A DNA stretch of 64,000 bases. Origin: Pinus tabuliformis. Lineage: Eukaryota > Streptophyta > Pinopsida > Pinales > Pinaceae. The stretch lies in NCBI GenBank assembly GCA_031772625.1, contig CM062807.1, positions 1,144,747,007 through 1,144,811,006 of the forward strand, read 5' to 3'. How positions within the stretch are numbered: position 1 is the stretch's first letter; every line of letters begins with the position of its first letter. The notes under the pieces were generated by a model. The model made no database searches. It had not been told where the DNA came from and saw nothing but the letters and a program-made list of their open reading frames with translations. This document shows, one piece after another, positions 56,961 through 64,000 of this stretch. A program made the translations under genes and the position numbers.

Positions 56961-58271
56961 GGAATCAACTCACAGTACCATTTTTACTAGCGGGACCCAG
57001 TTTGGTAGATTGGGGTTTGAAACCTTCTAAGATAGTTTTGAGGCGTCAAATGGTATTTTTGGGGGATAAAAATTTGTCATGACACCCTATTTCCTACTCT
57101 ACACACATATTCCTTTTCTAATGAAACAATAATTGCCTCAATCGAAGTTCATATGTAAAAGTTGTTCCATTTGGAAGTTCACCATCTTGTTTTGTCCACC
57201 ACAATTCTAGAGGATTCCACATCAAACCAATTACTCATGGAAAATGGGCTATCCATGTGATCATGATGAAGATGATTCTATAAGAGTCATTTTTTTCACT
57301 CCATTTTAAGAGTCGGAGTCAAACCTAACCCCTAGTAGGCTACCAACCTTTGTTATAACCAAACCACTAGGAGGAAAAGGGATTCCATTCTTTTCGAATG
57401 CATTTGTTCCATAGGCGAGTAGAGTAACTAAAAGGGATAGAGATAGAGCACACAAAGAGTATTTGTGTACTATAGTATCCCATGGTCCACAGACCTTACT
57501 TCTTTGTACTCATAACCATTTTTTTTTAGAGAATGAGAGCAAATCAGGGGCCTCACCTTCCAGCAAGGTTTCTCCCAAAATGGTTTCCCATGTTATATCT
57601 TCTATCAAATCATGGTTTGTGATTTTTTATGTTGTTGTTCTCTATTTTATACATAACTATAATTTTCATGCACATGCAATAAAATAGTAATTTGCATATC
57701 CAAAATCCTATAGACAAATAAACCCTCATAGTGCATATTTCATATTTTTAAGTATAATTTATTAAATATGTTGTGACAAACTATCTAGTGGAATACCTAC
57801 AATAGTTTATGGATCAATAGATTTCTTGCTTTATTTATTATAGACCTTCAATCCTTTGAGCTAATTTACACAAACATTGAATCTATTTGTGGAGTCATGC
57901 ATGCTTTTATTCCTCTGATAGATGTATCTACTAACATGTCAGTGTTTGAAGGGTTGTGTTTATCTAAAATAATTACTTTATTTCACCATTTAAATCTACC
58001 CCAATTATCTTTGGACATATTCATATAGTACTAGCATTACTTTAGAACCAAGGGACAAATGAGTTACTAAAATCAATGTGCCAAGAATATATTACACTTC
58101 ATAAAATTTTGAAGTGAGGTCATTTTTGTGTCTTATCGTTATTGCCTCTTTACTAGTTCTAGAATACTAACACCCAAAAGGAAAAAAACATTCACAGACA
58201 ATAATTATAAAACTAAAATATAAAATGAACAAGAAAAATGAACCATTAAAGTACTAATCTATTTTAATATC
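56961..58271. other. Leader of the gypsy element
   Basis: Non-coding DNA between PBS and gag. A 75-codon plus-strand frame at 57463 has no recognisable domain. Nothing else seen. Confidence 0.4.
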
Positions 58272-58289
58272 TCCCCAACAATGGCACCA
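58272..58289 (-). other. Primer binding site of the gypsy element
   Basis: The minus strand reads TGGTGCCATTGTTGGGGA, three changes from the tRNA-Asp primer site TGGCGCCGTTGCCGGGGA used by many plant Ty3/gypsy elements. The LTR end (plus-strand TGTCATTT at 58294) follows. Confidence 0.75.
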
Positions 58290-58293
58290 AAAA

Positions 58294-59207
58294 TGTCATT
58301 TATTTTAATTTCTTAAATTTCAGACACCAAATTATCAATCTGGGAGCATAAACTTAGAGATACTAACATCATATGTGTAAAGGTCATAACATGAACCTTT
58401 TGAGGTAAAAAATGGGCCTTAAAAATTTTTGATATCAACATTGACTTTGAAAGAACCAATAGGATTTAAGATGATGACGTCAACTATCTAGGTAAGTAGT
58501 TTTGGAGGGAAAGAAAAAAAACATTTTTGACTTATCTCCTAATGGGTTTTACTTGAATTTTAACTGTAGGCTCTCATTTGATGCAAAATTAAATTTCAAG
58601 AAACACATTTTTTCATGTATTTCCAGTTTATTTCATTGTGGGTCTATTCACATTATGCAATGTACGTATTCATTGTTTGTGGAATTAACTCCACATCTAA
58701 TGAGTACTTGCACTCGAAATTTGAGTAATTCATAAGGAGATAATTCAAAAATACAATTTAAAAAAAAGTAGTTTTTTTCCTTTCATTTTGAAATTTCACA
58801 TCCATTTTTTTATGTTTTTCCTTAAGAGGCCCAGTTTAGACCTCAAAATTTCTCTCATGAGACTGCTTTTTCTCCATGACAATATGGTGTTAATTCGTGG
58901 GGATTTAAACCTTTCCTACCTGACAAACATTAGAATTTTTTCACTGCCATGTCAATATCGAGTTTTAGGTTATTTTTTGTTTGACACATGTATTCAGGTA
59001 TTTGTAAAAATTGTATTAACATGGTGCAAATTTCATTTTCTCAACCGTATTGCTTGAAAATGTCATCCTTAAGGGTTGAAATGAGTCTCCTCTGAGAGAA
59101 CTCATGCCTTTCTTCAATTCACCTTACTCATGTTGGTTATACTTAATTAGTCATACTCTCATATAACAATACTTTCTCATCTAATCAATTGATAATCTAT
59201 GATGACA
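58294..59207 (-). repeat. Possible 5' LTR of the gypsy element (outer end tentative)
   Basis: The inner end TGTCAT is fixed by the PBS. A candidate outer end ATGACA at 59202-59207 would give matching inverted termini and about 914 bp. No partner LTR was found near 44-46 kb, so the outer end is a guess. Confidence 0.35.
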
Positions 59208-61728
59208 TTTTTCATGAGTTATTTCCCAGTTTTTTGTCTTATCTATTTGGTTTTTGTGTTTATTATTTGAACTTGAGGAAATTTAAGTTTAGGATAGGTG
59301 CCCAAGTCCATTGATTGAGATCAAATTATAGATATTTGTGTCAATGACTGCGAGAAAATCAAGATTTCCTTTGAAAAGGATGAAAGGTCATTACATTGTT
59401 TGTTATCCTTACAAGTCTTGGCTGGGAGGAAATCAAGGTTTCCTTTAAAAAGGAGAAAATTTGATTATATTAAAATTTTATCCTTACAAGGTTTGAGGCC
59501 ATTTCATATTTATCAAGCAGCGTGTAGGGGCTAATCTTGACATATCCACAATAAGTTTTTAGATCTTTTTTATCTTGAAGCGACACAATTGCTCGAATTG
59601 TACTGAAGGATCATTTTATGTCAAGAAAATAATGTTATCTTCTTGTTTCATATATTTTAACTAGATTTTTTATTTTGACATTGTTCCATGTTGATGTTCT
59701 TACTTAATTGAATCTTTTTCTATTCTTGGTTTCTTTTATTTTTGTCCCGAATATTTTTTAGCCTGATGACTTTATGTTGCTCCTTTTTCCCTTGATGACT
59801 ATTCATTTTTAGAGTAGATGTCAATGTTTGCTAAATCGGGTGAAGTAATAAACAATTGTACTTCTACTTATCAATCTATAGAAGTATATAGATATAGTTG
59901 GAATAATAAAAGAAGCTTATTGCTATATTTGTCTTAGTTATATACAGTCTAGACTAATAGAATGATTATAAAGATGTAGTTGGAATAATAAAAGAAGCTT
60001 ATTGATATATATATTTTTTAGTTATATACAATCTACACTAATAGGATGATTGTAAAGGTGTAAGAGAAATAAAGTTTATAGCTTTTAAAGCCAAAATTGC
60101 CAAAAAAAAAAGGAAAAGGAAACCTACATGTGGACACAGTTTACTTCCAAATAATTATGCAACATATTGACCAACCATGAAATTCTACAAGCTCAGATGT
60201 TAAAAAGTAGTTTATTATTAATATAAATAGTTAATCATATGCCAAAAGACACATGTTAAATGTCGCTATTTATGATTTTTAACATCTTCTTTGCAATAAC
60301 GCAGGTTTTATATAAATTAAATCTAGATTTATTCCTCCCAAGTATTTCCCACAGCTCTTGGGCATATGATAATCATGATTAATGATTACTATTTTGTTGC
60401 CAAGTTCTAGCTAACTACCTTTCAAATGCTGCAAAGTTTACCCCAAGAAATGGGAGTGTTAGAATTTGAGTTGTTTGTTATGGCAAACTGACCACAGATC
60501 TTGTTGGATTGAATCAGTTTAATCGCTTTCCTCGAAATGGAACTCTTTCAAAATACAGAATTTGCATGTGGGATGAAGAATAGGAAGAAAATTATTTTGT
60601 GAATTTTAAGCTAGCCATCTCAACCAATATTTCAATCCTTATGCAAAGGATTATTGTAATTAAATGTGATATTCATCTAACAACTTTTTCATATAGATGT
60701 TATCATAGGTTTTTTTAAAAGGCACACCCGCCTCAATTGTCTCAATCACAGATATTTTCACAAGTACTTTTAAACATTCATTGATACAACACTTCTAACC
60801 TTTTTACAAGTACTTTTACAACATTCATTGATACAACAATTCTATATGTAATCCAATTTTCACTCACCCTCACAAGATAAAATCCATTTATCCCAAGTAT
60901 TAGTGATATCTTTAGCTGATAGATACCTCATTGTTTCCATGTTCAAAGTTTATTTCATGTTGTTTTAAAAAACCGCAAACAAATTGAACTCCTCTACTAT
61001 ATACCTTGTGTCTGCAAAGATTTCCATTGTTCTGGCACATTTAGGTTAGTGCAACTTTATTTTTAAATTTAACCTCATGTTACATTTTTTAGAAGACATA
61101 GAAACTCAATTTTCGATTTTATTTCATTATCTATATATTTAACTTGATTATTACTTTCCTCATTCCCCCACTCCTCCTATTGGCGTTCCTTTGCACCTCT
61201 CAGTGAAATTGCTGGTTTGTACCATATTGTTTCATTATGTAGTGTGTTGTACAAAAAACATTGTCTTCATGTGCTTACACCTAACACATGTCATGTGTGA
61301 AAGTCAAACATTAAGAACATAAAGTCTATTATAGTACTTGGTTGGCATGAAATTTTATTAGTTTTTTAAATAGGTTTATTTCAATTTTTTACATATATAT
61401 TTTCATATAGTTGCCCTATGAATAAAATCCATGATTTAGAAATGAGAAAAAGTGTGAGGGTAGATTTGATCACTTCTTTCAATTTTGTTTACATGGAACT
61501 CAATGTACTTTTGTTGATAAATTATCAAAAACTGGACTCTAAAGTTTAGGAATTCAGGCTAGATTATTCTGCTTGAGTTTAGAAATGGTTTTTTTGTAAA
61601 TTATTGGCTTGTTGGGGCCTGACCTAGTTTCGGAGTTAGTTAGCCAAACAAATCCCTGTACTATTGGCACTTTCAGTAATAGTCCGTGGAGCACGGATTG
61701 AGGTCTCACCCGAAGTAGTATGGGGGGG
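59208..61728. other. AT-rich intergenic stretch
   Basis: No gene recognised. Includes a diverged two-copy repeat near 59355 and 59428 (AAATCAAG(A/G)TTTCCTTT) and the duplication listed separately at 59.9-60.06 kb. Confidence 0.5.
59895..60063. repeat. Two-copy tandem duplication, 82-bp period
   Basis: TAGTTGGAATAATAAAAGAA starts at 59895 and 59977. Both continue through GCTTATTG, TTAGTTATATACA and CTAATAG(A/G)ATGATT. Confidence 0.85.
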
Positions 61729-62537
61729 TGTTGGAACCAAGTTTCCACACCCTTGAGATGTCTGAAGGGTTGATTGGGTCCAACTACTAGTCCCTGCACA
61801 CAGGTTTCTTCGTGCACTTCCTTGGCCTTCACACCCTGATAGATTCGCCTTCGCACAACCCTAACCAAGGGTTGTGGGGCTTCCACGCTGTTGGAGCAGC
61901 GTTCTGCACTATTTCCCTAAATCACACCCAAGATCTTACTTGCCTTCTTACACTAGTTAGTTATCTTCACGTAAGTAGAAGCCTTGTGTTATATTTATTT
62001 GTACAACACATATAAGTTCATGCAGCAAATAAATAGTAAACTTGCAGATTATACCCAATAATACATAAAGTAGGAAAAGATACACAAAAATATGGTGAAC
62101 TTATCTTTATTAATTATTCCCACAGTTACAAACTCGACTTTCCTTGCGCACTTAGCTGCAGGGGTCCGCGCACATAGCTATGGACAACTAGGCCTCTGCG
62201 CACACAGCTGCAGAGCCTTCTCCTACTCTACAACCCATGACACACTTTACACTTTGACTCAAGTTCTTAGACTCATCATGCTTATTTTTTTATTCCTGTC
62301 TTCCTTAGTTATCTTCTACACTTAGAGCCTCACTCTATTTATACAATCCCATGGTCCGCGGACCATGGGTAGATCTTTCAAGCCAACATTACATTGCAAA
62401 AATAAGGGCAGACGACCTTGTGACTCTATTTGACTTCGCGCTCTGCACCCACAAATCGTGGAGTATTTACAAAGGACTTGGTCAAAACTTGGGCTTTAAG
62501 CCCCAAAACATGCCTTGGGGGGATTCCATGCCCAACA
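61729..62537 (-). repeat. 3' LTR of a second Ty3/gypsy element (809 bp)
   Basis: On the minus strand it begins TGTTGGGCATGG after a PPT and ends TTCCAACA, so the termini are TGTTGG/CCAACA inverted. It holds a perfect 22-bp palindrome at 62348-62369. The partner LTR lies outside the window, so target duplication cannot be checked; a G7 run abuts the outer end. Confidence 0.75.
62348..62369. promoter_or_regulatory. 22-bp perfect palindrome in the LTR
   Basis: Half-site CCCATGGTCCG followed at once by its reverse complement. Position within the LTR and GC-rich symmetry suggest a protein-binding site or structural element. Function is unknown. Confidence 0.5.
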
Positions 62538-62549
62538 GGCCCCCAACAC
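62538..62549 (-). other. Polypurine tract of the second gypsy element
   Basis: On the minus strand GTGTTGGGGGCC immediately before the LTR start. Confidence 0.7.
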
Positions 62550-62805
62550 AAACATTGTGACTCGCCCTTGAATCACTTTGTCGGTGCAGAGATCTTTGCA
62601 CAAAGTCCCTCCATCTCTGCTCAAACCGTTGCAAGGTCAGCAATGCACTGAGCGTTTGCCTGCTGAATCTCCTGTACCCATTGTTCCGAGACCGCGATGT
62701 TGGAACTTCTTCCCTGGACCTATTCCTACATTGGTTGCATTTGTTTATAGTCTCATGCCTTCATCTGGCTATTTGAAGTGCGAAGATTGTGCTTTTGTCA
62801 GCTAG
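62550..62805. other. 3' untranslated spacer of the second gypsy element
   Basis: About 250 bp between the integrase stop and the PPT. No additional ORF in the sense direction. Confidence 0.6.
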
Positions 62806-64000
62806 TTAGATAGTCGGGCCACCCATGTAGGGCTTCAATCGACTGCCATTCACTTTGCCTGGGAAAGGTTCTCCGTTTAGCTTTACCAGCTGTATTTCAC
62901 CTCCGTCTGTGACCTCCTTAACAATGTATGGTCCCATCCAATGCATTCTGAACTTTCCCAGGAATTTATCAAACTTACTGTCATATAGTAACACTAAATC
63001 ATTTTCCTTGAAGGTGTGCAACTTAATATGGCGATTGTGCCAGGCCTTCTCGCATTGCTTTTGTACCTGCTGATGGAAGCTAGCTAGGAACTGTTTCTCT
63101 TCAAGTTCTTCTAACTACGCGAGCCTCTCTTCCAGGGCTTCGTGGTCCGCCATACTTGTGAGTGCTACCATGCGCAGACTAGGCACAATATACTCCATTG
63201 GCATGACTGCATCCATGCCATAAACCAACCAGAAAGGTTTCTATCCCATCAGTTTCTTGCACATTGTCCTATAAGCCCATAGTACTGCAGGTACGAGCAG
63301 GTCCTAATCACTCCACTACTCATTGCATACTTTGGTCAGCGCAGTCTCCAGTATTTTGTTGAATGCTTCTACTGTTCCATTGGCTTGTGGGTGATATGGT
63401 GTGCTTTTCTAATTATACACTTGAAACTCTTCTATTAGTGCACTTATTGTTTCATTTAGGAAATGTGTACCATGATCGCTCATCAAGATTTTCGGATATC
63501 CAAATCGAGTCAATACGTGTTCAAACAAAAACTTCGCAGCCGTGGCGGCCATGCAGCCTTTGACCGTTTGTGCTTCTTCCCAACGAGTCATGTTCTTTGT
63601 TGCAGTGATAATGTATCTCACACCCATATTTCCCTGAGGTTTGATAGGTCCTACAAAGTTGATTGCCCACTTTTTTAAGGGCTTCAATGTCATTTGTGGA
63701 TTCAAATACATCTCATATCTCCATGATGGTTTGCCTGTTCTTTGACAGATATCACAGGCCTTACAGTGTGCTTTCGAATCCTAATGAAGAGTTGGCCACC
63801 ACAACCCTGCGCGAAGAATATTTTGCGCAATCGCTCGCCCTGCATAGTGTCCTCCTGCAGTGCCCCCATGCACTTCTGCAAGGATCTAACTTCGTTTGAA
63901 TTCAGGTACATACCTTTACAATATCTCTTCATTTCCCATCTTATATAGGTGCCCCGCGATGACAGAAAAATCACCCATGCACACCACCAGTTCCTTCTTC
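62806..64000 (-). pseudogene. Ty3/gypsy integrase, runs off the window
   Basis: Minus-strand order is correct. A zinc-binding N-terminal piece lies near 63860-63750 (GGHYAGRA ... CKACDICQ; the pairing histidines are partly visible). The catalytic core follows with KKWAINFVGPI near 63670, MSDHGTHFLNE near 63480 and NGTVEAFNK near 63380. The C-terminal GPY/F module ends the domain: GKFRMHWMGPYIVKEVTDGG then FPGKVNGSRLKPY (62960-62815). The first catalytic Asp is replaced by Asn (family DFVGPI). Interruptions include a stop before the HPQANG block near 63410, a stop near 63305, others near 63115 and 63240, and a frame change upstream. RT and RNase H should lie beyond 64000. The terminal frame at 62806-63021 is open. 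No chromodomain follows the GPY/F module. Confidence 0.88.

Noticed and set aside
61554-61886. 110-codon minus-strand frame across the LTR edge
   Set aside because: Spans the boundary between LTR and flank; not a coherent gene.

Overview
This window looks like repeat-dominated nuclear DNA of a seed plant, and I infer a gymnosperm, most likely a conifer. The grounds are: two nuclear-type tRNA genes of plant sequence (Val-CAC and Arg-UCU); spliced-gene debris of a plant WD40 co-repressor (LEUNIG-like); nested, heavily mutated Ty1/copia and Ty3/gypsy elements with almost no intact reading frame; and a Penelope-like reverse transcriptase fragment, a retroelement class reported in conifers (Dryad) and otherwise rare in plants. 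No intact protein-coding host gene was found.

Layout. 0-7.4 kb: a decayed gag-like stretch holding a small CACTA-type element, LEUNIG-like pseudo-exons (minus), a 5' piece of a copia element (minus) and a copia pol remnant (plus). 7.0-16.3 kb: a copia RNase H region (minus) split by a complete 8.2-kb LTR element (minus). That element has its own PBS, PPT and LTRs, a gag/protease-like ORF with two CCHC-type knuckles, and an 11-copy ~54-bp tandem array. 16.3-22.3 kb: low-information DNA with a row of two-copy tandem duplications. 22.4-23.1 kb: tRNA-Val, then a tandem array of its 3' half, then a convergent tRNA-Arg. 23.1-25.6 kb: AT-rich DNA. 25.65-33.14 kb: full-length copia element A (plus, TSD ACTAC), carrying a 1.5-kb insertion with an 11-bp target duplication and the Penelope-like RT fragment. 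33.7-36.6 kb: a diverged plus-strand relative of the 8.2-kb element with PPT, a different LTR and a PBS-like site. 36.99-43.04 kb: full-length copia element B (minus, TSD CACTT), same family as A. 43.0-44.3 kb: an unidentified ORF. 46-58.3 kb: one minus-strand Ty3/gypsy element (PBS, gag, protease and RT pieces). It is broken up by an unidentified ORF-bearing element with unusual palindromes (~47.1-50.5 kb), by a non-autonomous hAT-like element (52.86-54.22 kb, TSD TCTAAGAC) and by a minisatellite. 58.3-61.7 kb: AT-rich DNA. 61.73-64.0 kb: 3' LTR and integrase of another minus-strand Ty3/gypsy element that runs off the window.

The genes do not form a pathway; the window records successive insertions. 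The only probably functional genes are the two tRNAs. The items most worth following up are the Penelope-like fragment with its clean target duplication, the tRNA-Val half-gene array, and the palindrome-bearing element at 47-50 kb. All similarity statements come from reading translations by eye; no search was run.
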